A stretch of DNA of 64,000 bases from Hymenobacter volaticus (GTDB taxonomy: Bacteria > Bacteroidota > Bacteroidia > Cytophagales > Hymenobacteraceae), in assembly GCF_022921055.1 (NCBI RefSeq), contig NZ_CP095061.1, positions 340,001 through 404,000 of the forward strand, in the 5' to 3' direction. The notes beneath the pieces are model-generated. The model made no database searches. It was given only the letters and a program-made list of their open reading frames with translations, and had not been told where the DNA came from. The position numbers and the translations under genes were made by a program. Below, one piece after another: positions 54,336 through 63,794 of this stretch (positions are counted from its first letter, which is position 1; every line of letters starts with the position of its first letter).

Positions 54336-55226
54336 ATGGCTAGCTTAAAAGAAGTCCGCAACCGCATTGTGTCGGTCCAGAGCACGCAGCAAATCACCAA
54401 AGCCATGAAGATGGTGGCGGCGGCCAAACTGCGTCGGGCCCAGGATAACATCCTGCGGATGCGTCCCTATGCGCAGCGGCTCAACAGCATTCTGACCAAC
54501 CTCACGGGCCAATCCGATGGCGAGATGATAAGCGAATATGCAGCACAGCGCGAAGTTCGCCGCGTGCTCATCATTGCTGTTACGTCGGACCGCGGGCTGG
54601 CAGGTGCTTTCAATAGCAACATCTTCAAGGGTGTGAATACGTTGATTCGTGAGCGTTATAGCGCACAAGCTGCGGCTGGTAACGTGACGATGATGGCCAT
54701 TGGTAAGAAGGCGCATGACTACTTCCAACGTCGTGGTCAGGTTCTTGGCAATTACACTCACGTATTCGCTAAGCTCTCGTTTGATACGGTGCGCGAGGCA
54801 GCGGAACAAGCCATGCAAGGTTTCCGCGAAGGTCGCTTCGATGAAGTAGTGATGGTGTACAACGAGTTTAAGAACGTAGCGACGCAAATCGTACGGACCG
54901 AGCAGTTGTTGCCATTAGTACCCGCCGAGCCAACCGCCGCTACTTCGCAAGCTTCGAATGTGGAATACATTTTCGAGCCTTCGAAAGAAGAAATTGTACA
55001 GACCCTGATTCCGCAGTCGTTGAAAGTGCAGCTTTATAAGGCAGTACTGGAAAGCAATGCTTCGGAACACGGCGCCCGTATGACGGCTATGGACAAAGCC
55101 ACTGAAAACGCTGGTGAGTTGCTGAAGTCGTTGAAGCTAACGTACAACCGTACGCGTCAGGCTGCCATTACCACCGAGATTCTTGAAATCGTGGGTGGTG
55201 CTGAAGCATTGGCTGCTAGTCGGTAA
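54336..55226 (+). CDS. atpG: ATP synthase F1 subunit gamma
   Basis: 296 residues. The N-terminal shaft helix carries IVSVQSTQQITKAMKMVAAA, VTSDRGLAGAFNSNIF follows near 78-93, and the C-terminal helix has ASEHGARMTAMDKATENAGE and ends TEILEIVGGAEAL. These are the conserved ends of the rotating central stalk. It is the last gene of the operon and a strong terminator follows. Confidence 0.97.
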   Translation: MASLKEVRNRIVSVQSTQQITKAMKMVAAAKLRRAQDNILRMRPYAQRLNSILTNLTGQSDGEMISEYAAQREVRRVLIIAVTSDRGLAGAFNSNIFKGVNTLIRERYSAQAAAGNVTMMAIGKKAHDYFQRRGQVLGNYTHVFAKLSFDTVREAAEQAMQGFREGRFDEVVMVYNEFKNVATQIVRTEQLLPLVPAEPTAATSQASNVEYIFEPSKEEIVQTLIPQSLKVQLYKAVLESNASEHGARMTAMDKATENAGELLKSLKLTYNRTRQAAITTEILEIVGGAEALAASR

Positions 55227-55246
55227 TCACTTTCCGCTATTATTTG

Positions 55247-55279
55247 AAAAGCCCGCCCCAATCAGGGGCGGGCTTTTTT
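55247..55279. terminator. Terminator after atpG
   Basis: AAAAGCCCGCCCC and GGGGCGGGCTTTT are exact arms with a five-base loop and a T-run. The convergent HAD gene ends 22 bases later and can share it. Confidence 0.93.
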
Positions 55280-55300
55280 GTTGATAGGCAGAAGGCTTTT

Positions 55301-56026
55301 CTACACGTGCATATACTGCCGCTTCGCCATTTCTTTGCTGGGCTTCGGGGTTTCAGGATACTGCTCCAACAAGTCAAGCACTTTCTGTGGCGTAAAGGCA
55401 GTGAAGTCTTTCATAACGAGCATCGGCGCTTGAAATTTGTCGGGCTTGACAGAAGTGCTTAGGCCAATGCAGCGCATTCCCGCTTTGTAGGCCGCTTGCT
55501 CGCCTACTAAGGCATCTTCGAACACCACGCAACGTTCGGGCGGTATGCCTAGCTCGCGTGCCGTGACGGTGTACGTATCGGCGTGTGGCTTGCCCTTGTC
55601 CACATCGTCTTTGGTAATAACCACATCGAAATATTGGCGAATATCCAGGTGGTCGATGATGTAGCCAATCGTGTCGTTGCCGGAGCCGGTGCCGAGGCCG
55701 ATTTTGAAACCAGCAGCACGGGCGGCACGCAGAAACTCGGTAAGGCCTGCCACTTCTTTGCGCTTGTCCCAATAGATGGTGCGGTACAGAAATTCGCGCT
55801 GGTCGGCATAGGTGGTAAGTTTTTTCTTAGGTACGTCGGTGGAAAAGACTATTTCCAGGATTTTGGTGGCGGGCATACCATTGAGGCGCTCTAGCAGGCG
55901 GCGCGCATTGGTGGTTAAGCCAAGGTCACGGAAAAGCAACTGAAAAGCGCGGGCTTGGTAGTCTGTGTTATCAATGAGTACGCCATCCATATCAAAGATG
56001 AGGGCGTAAGGGGCAGCGTTGGGCAT
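55301..56026 (-). CDS. HAD-IA family hydrolase, beta-phosphoglucomutase-like
   Basis: 241 residues. Motif I is FDMDGVLIDN with nucleophile D12 and acid/base D14. Motif II Thr lies in GLGTGSGND, a Lys in TKDDVDKGKPHAD, and motif IV acidic residues in CVVFEDALVGEQAA. A helical cap (about 20-95) is of the C1 type seen in beta-phosphoglucomutases and phosphoglycolate phosphatases. It should remove or move phosphate on a small sugar phosphate, but the substrate is unclear. It is divergent from the alkaline phosphatase gene. Confidence 0.88.
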   Translation of the reverse strand: MPNAAPYALIFDMDGVLIDNTDYQARAFQLLFRDLGLTTNARRLLERLNGMPATKILEIVFSTDVPKKKLTTYADQREFLYRTIYWDKRKEVAGLTEFLRAARAAGFKIGLGTGSGNDTIGYIIDHLDIRQYFDVVITKDDVDKGKPHADTYTVTARELGIPPERCVVFEDALVGEQAAYKAGMRCIGLSTSVKPDKFQAPMLVMKDFTAFTPQKVLDLLEQYPETPKPSKEMAKRQYMHV

Positions 56027-56101
56027 GACAAAGGATATAGCACGAAATGAGGTCTTCGTGCTACTGCTTTACGGACACACTTGGATTTTGCTGCTGTGGA
56101 G

Positions 56102-56130
56102 TTGAATGATAAAGCCGTAGCCTATCTTTG
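56102..56130 (+). promoter_or_regulatory. Bacteroidota-type promoter of the alkaline phosphatase gene
   Basis: TTG at 56102-56104, 18 bases, TATCTTTG at 56123-56130. Transcription would begin near 56137. I see no separate pho-type operator. Confidence 0.6.
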
Positions 56131-56180
56131 CAGCCGTTACTAAAGGTTCTCCTTCGTTGACTGTCTCAACTGATTTGATT

Positions 56181-57893
56181 TTGAAAAAGAGCCTGTGTTT
56201 CCTGCTCGCCGCTGCATTGGCGGGGCCTGCTTTCGCGCAAAAGAAAGATAAAAGTCTAGCGCGCCCAAAGCTTGTCGTCGGTATTGTGGTGGATCAAATG
56301 CGCTACGACTACCTCTACCGCTACTGGAGTAAATACGGCAAGAACGGTTTCCGGCGCTTGCTAGGAGAAGGGTTCAGCTACGAAAACGCGCACTACAACT
56401 ACGTGCCTACTTACACGGGGCCTGGGCACGCCAGCATTTATACTGGTACTACGCCTTCCATGCACGGCATAGTGGGCAACAACTGGTTTGTGCGCGAAGA
56501 AGGCAAAGGCACGTACGTTACCGAAGACAAAACAGTGCAGCCCGTAGGTGGCACCGCCGCCGCGGGTCAACAGTCGCCGCGCCATATGCTTACCAGCACC
56601 ATCACCGATGAGCTGCGGTTGGCTACCAATTTTCAGAGCAAGGTTATCGGCGTTTGTATCAAAGACCGGGGCTCGATTCTGCCGGCCGGGCACGCCGCCA
56701 ATGCTGCTTACTGGTACGATGGCGCCAATGGAGCGTTTATCAGTAGCACCTTTTACCAGAACACACTGCCCGAATGGGTGACGAAGTTCAACGCCGAAAA
56801 CCGCGCCGCCCAGTACTTAAGCAAGCCTTGGGAGACGCTACTGCCTATTGCGCAATACACGGAAAGCACTGCCGATGATGTAGCGTGGGAAGGAACCTTC
56901 AAGGGCGAAACGAAACCGGTTTTTCCGCATGATTTGCCGGCGCTAAGCGCCACCCCCATTGCGGCCGTACAAGGCAACCTGAAAGCAGAAAACGAAAAGG
57001 TGCCTGTGGCTACCAGCCGCAACCTCGATCTGATTCGGAGCACGCCGTTTGGCAACTCGCTTACTGCTGACTTTGCGCTCGAAGCTATCCGCGCCGAGCA
57101 ACTCGGGCAGCGGGGCCAAACCGATTTCCTAGCCCTGAGTTTCAGCAGTACCGACTATGTCGGGCACCAGTTTGGAGTCAATGCTATTGAAACCGAAGAC
57201 ACATACTTGCGTCTCGACCAAGATATTGCGCGGCTACTCGACTACCTCGACAAGACGGTGGGCAAGGGCCAATCATTAGTGTTTTTGAGTGCCGACCATG
57301 GCGCGGCGCATTCGCCCGACTTCTTGCGCAGCCAACGCATTCCGGCTGGCTCAGTCGGGCCCCGTTTGATGCGTGACTCCTTGCAGCAGGCCTTGGTGAA
57401 GCGCCACGGCGCGGGTCAATGGGTACTGAGCTATGAAAATCAGCAAGTGTACCTCAACCGTCCGCTTATCGCGCAGAAAAACCTGAACTTGCGCCTGCTC
57501 CAAGACGAAGTAGCCGATATTATGATTGGTTTCTCGGGCGTTACGCGCGCTATTACAGCCGACGACTTGCAAAAGTCGCACTGGGAAAGCGGTATGCTGA
57601 TGTACCTCGAAAACGGCTACTTCCCTAAGCGCAGCGGCGACGTAATGGTGGTGCTAGAGCCCGGTTGGCTGGAATCGTACCAGTACCCGGTGAACAAAGG
57701 CACCACGCACGGCTCGGCCGGCAACTACGATACGCACATCCCGATGCTGTTCTGGGGCTGGCACGTCAAGCAGGGCAGTTCGGTAGTTTCAGCGCGTATT
57801 ATCGATATTGCACCTACGCTGGCCCGATGGCTACATATTCAGGAGCCCGATGGCTGCACGGGTACACCGCTGCCGGAGGTACTAGGCAAATAA
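56181..57893 (+). CDS. PafA-type alkaline phosphatase
   Basis: I place the start at TTG 56181, giving 570 residues and a clean signal peptide (MKKSLCFLLAAALAGPAFAQ); TTG 56157 is an alternative. With this start the nucleophile Thr is residue 79 (PTYTGPGHAS) and the next active-site residue Asn100 (VGNNW), the same numbers as in PafA of Elizabethkingia. K161 and R163 (IKDRGSILPAGH) complete the site. Zinc ligands are seen in VVDQMRYD, STDYVGHQFG and LSADHGAAHSP. The enzyme hydrolyses phosphate monoesters in the periplasm and supplies phosphate. The pyrophosphatase gene follows. Confidence 0.9.
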   Translation: MKKSLCFLLAAALAGPAFAQKKDKSLARPKLVVGIVVDQMRYDYLYRYWSKYGKNGFRRLLGEGFSYENAHYNYVPTYTGPGHASIYTGTTPSMHGIVGNNWFVREEGKGTYVTEDKTVQPVGGTAAAGQQSPRHMLTSTITDELRLATNFQSKVIGVCIKDRGSILPAGHAANAAYWYDGANGAFISSTFYQNTLPEWVTKFNAENRAAQYLSKPWETLLPIAQYTESTADDVAWEGTFKGETKPVFPHDLPALSATPIAAVQGNLKAENEKVPVATSRNLDLIRSTPFGNSLTADFALEAIRAEQLGQRGQTDFLALSFSSTDYVGHQFGVNAIETEDTYLRLDQDIARLLDYLDKTVGKGQSLVFLSADHGAAHSPDFLRSQRIPAGSVGPRLMRDSLQQALVKRHGAGQWVLSYENQQVYLNRPLIAQKNLNLRLLQDEVADIMIGFSGVTRAITADDLQKSHWESGMLMYLENGYFPKRSGDVMVVLEPGWLESYQYPVNKGTTHGSAGNYDTHIPMLFWGWHVKQGSSVVSARIIDIAPTLARWLHIQEPDGCTGTPLPEVLGK

Positions 57894-58052
57894 TAGTTTG
57901 GGTGCCTAGTTCGGGTTGCTTGCTATAACTTTAGCAGTTTACTTGACTTGGAATAGGAATCCTAAACCTACGCCGAGCCGTATGCATTCCCACTCCGTCG
58001 TCCAGCACCACACCTTAACAAATCAGTAACCAGTAACTAGAACCTCAATCCA

Positions 58053-58637
58053 ATGGCTCATTTTAACCCCTGGCACGATGTAGAGCGCGGCGACAATGCC
58101 CCGCAGATCGTAAACGGCATCATCGAAATCCCGAAAGGCTCGAAAGCCAAATATGAGCTGGATAAAACCAGCGGCTTGCTAAAACTCGACCGAGTGCTTT
58201 TCTCGGCAGTGCATTACCCTGCTGCTTACGGTTTTATTCCCAAAACGTACTGCGACGACAACGACCCCCTCGATATCCTAGTGCTCTGCTCCGTTGACAT
58301 CGTGCCGATGTGCTTGGTGGAGGCCAAGGTGATTGGGGTGATGCAGATGATAGACGGCGACGAAGAGGACGACAAAATCATTGCGGTAGCAGCCCACGAT
58401 ATTTCGGTGAATCACTTCAATGACATCTCCGATCTGCCGCCTCATACCCTGAACGAGATGCAGCGCTTCTTCGAAGATTATAAGGCGCTAGAGCATAAGC
58501 ACGTGACCGTAGAGCGGTTTATGGGTCGGGAAGATGCTTACCGCATCATCGAAGACAGCATCAAGCTCTACGACGAAACCTTCCCGAATGGCGCTGATTC
58601 AGAGTCAGTAAAGAAAACTACTGACGTCGAACTGTAA
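58053..58637 (+). CDS. ppa: Inorganic pyrophosphatase, family I
   Basis: 194 residues. The family I signature is [14 protein letters not shown] (D-x-D-P-x-D, about 63-76), and other metal ligands lie in [12 protein letters not shown] (about 104-115). [20 protein letters not shown] at the front and [11 protein letters not shown] near the end are typical. The cytoplasmic enzyme splits pyrophosphate to drive biosynthesis. It begins 159 bases after the alkaline phosphatase gene, with a near-consensus -7 box (TAACTTTA, 57926-57933) between them. Confidence 0.95.
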   Translation: MAHFNPWHDVERGDNAPQIVNGIIEIPKGSKAKYELDKTSGLLKLDRVLFSAVHYPAAYGFIPKTYCDDNDPLDILVLCSVDIVPMCLVEAKVIGVMQMIDGDEEDDKIIAVAAHDISVNHFNDISDLPPHTLNEMQRFFEDYKALEHKHVTVERFMGREDAYRIIEDSIKLYDETFPNGADSESVKKTTDVEL

Positions 58638-58656
58638 GCTAGTTTCGCTTCGTAGG

Positions 58657-58696
58657 AAGAGCCCTCTTTAAACTGCGTGTTTGAAGAGGGCTTTTT
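58657..58696 (+). terminator. Terminator after ppa
   Basis: AAGAGCCCTCTT pairs with AAGAGGGCTTTT around a 14-base loop, ending in a T-run. Confidence 0.85.
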
Positions 58697-58770
58697 GTTG
58701 ATAAAAGCGCTTAGCTATAGTTTACATTGCAAGCACGACCTTTTGCTAAGCTTATCGTATTCTCGGCTGT

Positions 58771-59454
58771 ATGCCAAACAAACCTTCTCCCTCTGCCTTC
58801 ATTCGGTTTCTATACGAAAACAGCTTATTGCTGGTAGGAACAGCCTTGGTGCTGGCCACATTGGTTGGGCAAACCCTGACGGGCTGGCACGAAAACAACG
58901 CTGAACTTGAGCAGATGAAGATACTGCCTCTCACCTTGGGGCAGTATTTAGGATCAGGTCATTTCCTAGAAGCCACCTTCGAAAACTGGGAAAGCGAGTT
59001 TCTGCAAATGGGAGTCTATGTGCTGCTCACAATCTGGTTGCGGCAGAAAGGCTCTTCCGAATCGAAAAAGCTCTACGAAGAAGAGGATGTAGATCAGGAG
59101 CCCGATCCGAACAAGCCGGATGCTCCTGGCCCGGTAAAGCATGGCGGCTGGCAACTAACGCTCTACAAAAACTCACTCTCCCTTGCGTTCTTACTGCTCT
59201 TCTTTGGGTGCGTATGGCTGCATGCTAAAGGCGGGGCGGAAGTATATAGCATCGAGCAGCACCATGAAGGCAAGCCCGCAGTAACGACGGTAGAATACAT
59301 GGGCACGTCGCGGTTTTGGTTTGAATCGTTTCAGAACTGGCAAAGCGAGTTTCTGAGCATCATTTCTATTGTAGGCTTGTCTATTTACTTGCGGCAGAAA
59401 GGTTCTCCGCAGTCCAAGCCAGTCAACGCCAGCAACGATGAAACGGGCAAGTAA
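58771..59454 (+). CDS. DUF6766 family membrane protein with internal duplication
   Basis: 227 residues, four membrane segments. Two halves repeat: FLYENSLLLVGTALVLATLV...FENWESEFLQ...WLRQKGSSESK, and then TLYKNSLSLAFLLLFF...FQNWQSEFLS...YLRQKGSPQSK. Each half has two helices, an aromatic N-W-x-S-E-F block and a closing LRQKGS. I recall this layout as the DUF6766 family. Function is unknown. It is transcribed in the same direction as ppa but beyond its terminator. Confidence 0.75.
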   Translation: MPNKPSPSAFIRFLYENSLLLVGTALVLATLVGQTLTGWHENNAELEQMKILPLTLGQYLGSGHFLEATFENWESEFLQMGVYVLLTIWLRQKGSSESKKLYEEEDVDQEPDPNKPDAPGPVKHGGWQLTLYKNSLSLAFLLLFFGCVWLHAKGGAEVYSIEQHHEGKPAVTTVEYMGTSRFWFESFQNWQSEFLSIISIVGLSIYLRQKGSPQSKPVNASNDETGK

Positions 59455-59564
59455 ATCAAGAAGGCAAGTTGGCTGCTGGTATACGCGCCGCGTAAGAGAG
59501 GGAAGGAGGCGCGCTTCAACTTCGTCTTCCACGTCCGATCTTGCTTTTCTCAGGCTCTTTGCCC

Positions 59565-60482
59565 ATGCCTCTGTTTTCATTTAAACCGTCGGTAGTGCCG
59601 CCCGCCACGCCAGAAAATGCAGCAGGGGCCTGGACGGCCACGTTGCGGCGCTGGACCGATGCGGTACTTTATAGCAGCACGTGGCTGGCGTTGGCCGCCT
59701 TGGCCCTGACCTGGGCTACCTTTTTGTTTTGGCGGGTTGATATTCCGGTTCGGCTCGGGCTGATGATTTTCACAGCCACGCTTTTCCTTTACAACATTGA
59801 CAGCGTGTTGCCTTACAAGCACGGGCAGCCCTTGGTGCTGTCGGGCCGCAAGCGTTGGATGCTAGAGCATCGGCGCGAATTGCTAGCCCTAGCGTTGGCC
59901 TCTCTGGCAGTAGCAGGGCTGCTGTTTTTTCTGGACGGTTGGCAACATCTAACCTTGTTTCTGGGGCACCTGGCGGCTATTTCGCTGCTGTATTCGTTGC
60001 CTATCGCCAAGGTGAGGGGGCGGTGGCGTGCCCTGCGCGACTTGCCCTTACTCAAGGTATTTCTAATTGCATATGTGTGGGCTGCCATTACGGTTTGGGT
60101 GCCGGCGCTGTATTTGGCCAAGCCCTTGTTCGGCCCCGTGGTGCTGGTGCTTTTTGCCCGCCGTTTCTTTTTTATCCTGGCTTTAGCTTTCGTCTTCGAT
60201 ATTCGCGACTACACCAAGGACCAGCTTACTGGCACCCGCACATTTCCGGGCGTATTCGGCGTACGCGCCACCAAATGGGTAGCCCTCCTGTCGCTGGCGC
60301 TGGCGTATCTGTTGTTCCCCTTCGACATAGGGTACGAGCATCTGGTGGTCCTCTCGTTGCCTACCGTGGCTGCTGCCGCCACTATCTGGTACGCCGAAGA
60401 AACCCGCTCCGACTATTATTTCGCTCTTCTCACCGATGGCATCATGATTCTGCAGTTTCTGGCAGTGTATTTCGTGAGCTAG
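59565..60482 (+). CDS. UbiA-like prenyltransferase family membrane protein
   Basis: Start at ATG 59565, 305 residues, about eight membrane helices. The second prenyl-diphosphate motif is visible as VFDIRDYTKDQLTGTRTFPG (D-x-x-D-x-x-x-D). The first is degenerate (YNIDSVLPY instead of N-D-x-x-D), so activity on prenyl diphosphates is uncertain. UbiA homologues attach prenyl chains to aromatic rings or lipids. The location beside DUF6766 and the NAD(P)HX repair gene gives no pathway clue. The gene ends 55 bases before the convergent neighbour. Confidence 0.7.
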   Translation: MPLFSFKPSVVPPATPENAAGAWTATLRRWTDAVLYSSTWLALAALALTWATFLFWRVDIPVRLGLMIFTATLFLYNIDSVLPYKHGQPLVLSGRKRWMLEHRRELLALALASLAVAGLLFFLDGWQHLTLFLGHLAAISLLYSLPIAKVRGRWRALRDLPLLKVFLIAYVWAAITVWVPALYLAKPLFGPVVLVLFARRFFFILALAFVFDIRDYTKDQLTGTRTFPGVFGVRATKWVALLSLALAYLLFPFDIGYEHLVVLSLPTVAAAATIWYAEETRSDYYFALLTDGIMILQFLAVYFVS

Positions 60483-60536
60483 TGGCCTAGCAAGTTAAAG
60501 TTCAACCCACGCAATTAGCGCAAACCGAGCATCGGA

Positions 60537-62053
60537 CTACTGAGCTACTAGCTCATGTAATGCGGGGCCAATAAAGCGGACGATGTCACTGGCTATGAGG
60601 CCAGCTTCACCGGTTTGTTGAGCAGCCAGGTCACCGGCTCGGCCGTGGGCGAAAACGCCAAGTAAAGCCGCATCGAGAGGGGAGAGGCGCTGGTCGGCGC
60701 ACAAAGCCAGCAGCAAGCCGGTAAGTCCATCGCCGCTGCCGCCAGTACCCATGCCGGGGTTGCCGGTGCTGTTGAAGTAAACGGGGCCTTCGGGAGTGCC
60801 AAGAGCAGTGTAAGCACCTTTTAGCACGCAGTAGCAGCGGTAGCGTTGGCAGAACGCCCGCAGTAGTTCCAAGCGGTGATAATCGTCACGGGCTGGTTCG
60901 GTTAGGCGTTCAAACTCCTTAGGATGCGGAGTAAGTAGGGCGTTAGTAGGCAACTCATCAAGCAATTCACGGTGTGTGCCTAACAGGTTTAGAGCGTCAG
61001 CATCAACGATGAGGGGCACGGAAGCTTGTGTGGCCTGCTGTAGCAATTGCTTTAAAACTTCTTTGGTAGCTGCTTCCTGCCCTAGCCCCGGCCCAATACC
61101 CACCGCAGCATACGGCTTCAGGTCGGGTAGTTCGGTGATGAAATCGATGGCCGGGTCAGTCAGGACCATAGCTTCGGGCACGGTAGTTTGCAGAATACTA
61201 TACCCCACCACAGGCGTCCGCACTGTAAGCAGCCCAACTCCGCCGTGCAAGCAAGCGCGTGCCGCCAGCACGGCAGCACCTATTTTGCCGTAGCTCCCAG
61301 CGAGTAATAGTGCATGTCCGAAAGTGCCTTTATGCGCAAATTTTGGCCGCTTGGGCAGCCGGCCAGCCAGGAGTTTTGCATCAACAAAGTAGTTATCCAC
61401 AGGCGTATTGTGGATAAACTCCTGGTTCAAACTTATAGGCAACACCTGCCACTCGCCCACAAATCTAGCATTGTGCGGCAGCAAGTACGCTAGCTTCGGC
61501 AACTCGAAGCCTACCGTATGGTGCGCCTGCACAACGGCACTGTCAGCAGGCTGTGGTGCATTAGCGAACAAGCCGGAAGGAAGATCAATGGCAAAAACAA
61601 CTGCTCCCGATTTGTTGAGGTACGTTACAACTGCGGCAGCGGCCCCTTCCAGTGGCCGGCTTAAACCCGTACCGAACAAAGCATCCACTACTGTGGCTTT
61701 AGCAGGCAGTGTCGGTAGCTTCTCTAGGTTCAATTCAGCGCAAGCTACTTCTGCGGGTAGTCGCTGGCGGTTCACGGTGAAATCCGAAGTGTAGTTAGTT
61801 GCCGGTAATAGCCATACGCGCACTGCGTAGCCCGACAGGTGCAGCTGACGAGCTACGACCAGACCGTCGCCCCGTTGTTGCCGGGACCACAAAAGATGTG
61901 CACTTCGCCGGCCGCTTCTTGGCCTACGCGGTCCATCAACCACTCACTGAAAGCGGTAGCCGCGCGTTCCATAAGCTCATCGGAGCGGATGTTAGCGGCT
62001 TGAATGGTGGCTTGGTCGGCGGCGCGGGTTTGGACAGCAGAAAGTATCTTCAC
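60537..62053 (-). pseudogene. nnr: Bifunctional NAD(P)HX epimerase/dehydratase (frameshifted)
   Basis: GTG 62053 opens MKILSAVQTRAADQATIQAA. The epimerase motif then breaks at PGNNGATVWS followed by TAG. One extra G in GGGG (coding strand, 61870-61873) gives PGNNGGDGLVVARQL, the canonical YjeF_N signature, and the frame runs on to 60537. The repaired protein is about 505 residues: epimerase domain to about 215, then the ADP/ATP-dependent dehydratase with GSYGKIGAAVLAARACLHGG, TPHPKEFERL and GNPGMGTGGSGDGLTG. It repairs damaged NAD(P)H hydrates. Loss of such a housekeeping gene is unlikely, so I regard the shift as sequence error. Confidence 0.88.
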
Positions 62054-62269
62054 GGGTAGCTGGTCTGGTCTTGGAGTAGAAGTTGATTGCTAGCGAGTCG
62101 CAGCTTTACTTTTAAGAAGTTAAAGCAAATCAATAAGGGCAGCCCATTCAGTTGAAATCTTTGCCGAAATGGGCTCCCTCTTTATCTGCCACTCAAAGCA
62201 GTACGAAAGAGATGAGCTAAAAGTAAGGGTATCTTACTGGCCGTTTGGTATTCCTATTGTACTCGCACA

Positions 62270-63097
62270 ATGCATAAGTACGCAATCAGCATACTGCTCG
62301 TCGTGGCGTCCTGCACCGATAAGTCAGCGGAAACTACTGCTCGTGCCTCAACGGTTTTCCCTGCGCCGGTTGAAGCTTCGGCGCCAGATACAATTGTTGC
62401 TGAACATACTATTAAGCCCCACGCCGTGGCATTAGCTGAAGTACCCGTTGCGCTACGCCTGCCTGGTAAGTTGTTGGAAGGGTGGCGCTGGCAAGATGCC
62501 AATGGCGAAAATCTGCTGGTAATATTTCGGGCACTGGTTTCCTCTACACAGCAAGCAGCCGCTGCGTCATCTGCCGCCAGCGCGGAGCAGGACATGCAGG
62601 ATTTTGAACGTTCGGCGCAGCTCAGGGCACGGCAATACGTGCGGCGCGAAGGCAAGTTCACGGAGCTGTGGCGCTTGCAAGATGCCATAGCCGCCTGTCC
62701 GCTCGACATGACCCTGCGCCTGCAACCCGGGAGTACCGCTATTACCGACCTCGACCACGATGGCCGCAGCGAAACCACGCTTATGTATGCCTTGGCTTGC
62801 CGGGGCGACATAAGTTCGGCAGCGCTGAAACTAATTATGCGGGCGGGACCAGCCAAATACGCCTTGCGCGGTTCCACGGTAGTGCAATACGACTCGGTGC
62901 CCGCCACCCAGCGCCGCCCCACTACGCCGTGTTGCCTCGACAAGCTAAGTGCCGCCCAACGTGAGGAAGGCAATATCGACGGCTATTATCAGAATGAAGC
63001 TGATTTTCAGACCGCGCCGCCTGCTTTTCTGCAATTTGCGCGGCAGCACTGGCAGAAGTTCAGTGTTGAAACAACAGACGACCACGAAGATCTATAA
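62270..63097 (+). CDS. Uncharacterised lipoprotein
   Basis: 275 residues with a lipobox VASC (Cys15). A Thr/Ala/Pro linker leads to a beta-rich domain: LLEGWRWQDANGENLLVIFR, then a helical insert rich in Ala and Ser, and LWRLQDAIAACPLDMTLRLQ. After that comes ITDLDHDGRSETTLMYALAC, a calcium-loop-like D-x-D-x-D. The C-terminal part contains GPAKYALRGSTVVQY. It may belong to a family annotated in Bacteroidota and gamma-proteobacteria as a surface-polysaccharide-linked protein, but I cannot confirm this. It is divergent from the nnr gene; no operon partner. Confidence 0.65.
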   Translation: MHKYAISILLVVASCTDKSAETTARASTVFPAPVEASAPDTIVAEHTIKPHAVALAEVPVALRLPGKLLEGWRWQDANGENLLVIFRALVSSTQQAAAASSAASAEQDMQDFERSAQLRARQYVRREGKFTELWRLQDAIAACPLDMTLRLQPGSTAITDLDHDGRSETTLMYALACRGDISSAALKLIMRAGPAKYALRGSTVVQYDSVPATQRRPTTPCCLDKLSAAQREEGNIDGYYQNEADFQTAPPAFLQFARQHWQKFSVETTDDHEDL

Positions 63098-63243
63098 GGA
63101 AGAAAACAGGGCGTTGGTGCTGCTGTTATGTAGTAGGTGAACATCTTGGCTCTGCCGTGCGTTTTCATCTATACTGTTCAGCAACTCGACCATCTTCGAG
63201 TTTCACAAGTTTCCTTTAGAAACCAGACAACCCAACCTTTCCT

Positions 63244-63711
63244 ATGCAAACCTGGAACGACGTTATCCGCCTTGCCAACCACCCGCTGCCCTCACCGCGC
63301 CGCGTTGAAAAAACCGATGCCGAGTGGAAAGCCCAGCTCACCTCCGAGCAATACCATGTCACGCGGCAGCACGGCACCGAGCGCGCCTTCACGGGCGAGT
63401 ACTGCGAAGCCCACGAAGCCGGCCTCTACGCTTGCATCTGTTGCGGCACCCCGCTTTACGACTCGCGCACCAAATTCGAGTCGGGTACCGGCTGGCCGAG
63501 CTTCACGCAGCCAGTAGATGAAAGTGCAATTCGCTACAAGAAGGACACCAGCTATGGCATGGTCCGCGTAGAGGTACTCTGCAACGTCTGCGACGCTCAC
63601 CAAGGCCACGTCTTCCCCGATGGGCCAGCGCCTAGCGGATTACGTTTATGCATCAATTCGGCCAGTATCAAACTGGTGAGCGAGCCTAAAGAAGCTGCTA
63701 CGGCGAAATAG
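63244..63711 (+). CDS. msrB: Peptide-methionine (R)-S-oxide reductase MsrB
   Basis: 155 residues. The zinc ligands are C64/C67 (ACICCG) and C113/C116 (LCNVCD). The substrate-binding block is [14 protein letters not shown] (about 77-90) and the catalytic Cys136 lies in [28 protein letters not shown] precedes the zinc site. It reduces methionine-R-sulfoxide in proteins. No signal peptide, so it is cytoplasmic. A terminator follows 26 bases after the stop. Confidence 0.95.
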   Translation: MQTWNDVIRLANHPLPSPRRVEKTDAEWKAQLTSEQYHVTRQHGTERAFTGEYCEAHEAGLYACICCGTPLYDSRTKFESGTGWPSFTQPVDESAIRYKKDTSYGMVRVEVLCNVCDAHQGHVFPDGPAPSGLRLCINSASIKLVSEPKEAATAK

Positions 63712-63736
63712 GATAATTGCATTTTGCGCTCTACTT

Positions 63737-63786
63737 TAGAGGTCATTAAGTTGTCGGTGCAGACGCTTGATGACCTCTATTTTATT
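63737..63786 (+). terminator. Terminator after msrB
   Basis: TAGAGGTCATTAAG pairs with CTTGATGACCTCTA (one G-U) around a 15-base loop, followed by TTTTATT. The next gene starts only eight bases later. Confidence 0.75.
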
Positions 63787-63794
63787 GGTGCATT

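Noticed and set aside
62254..62973. Minus-strand frame of 239 codons opposite the lipoprotein at 62270
   Set aside because: Rich in Ser, Arg and Cys with no domain; the plus-strand product has a lipobox and a sensible fold.
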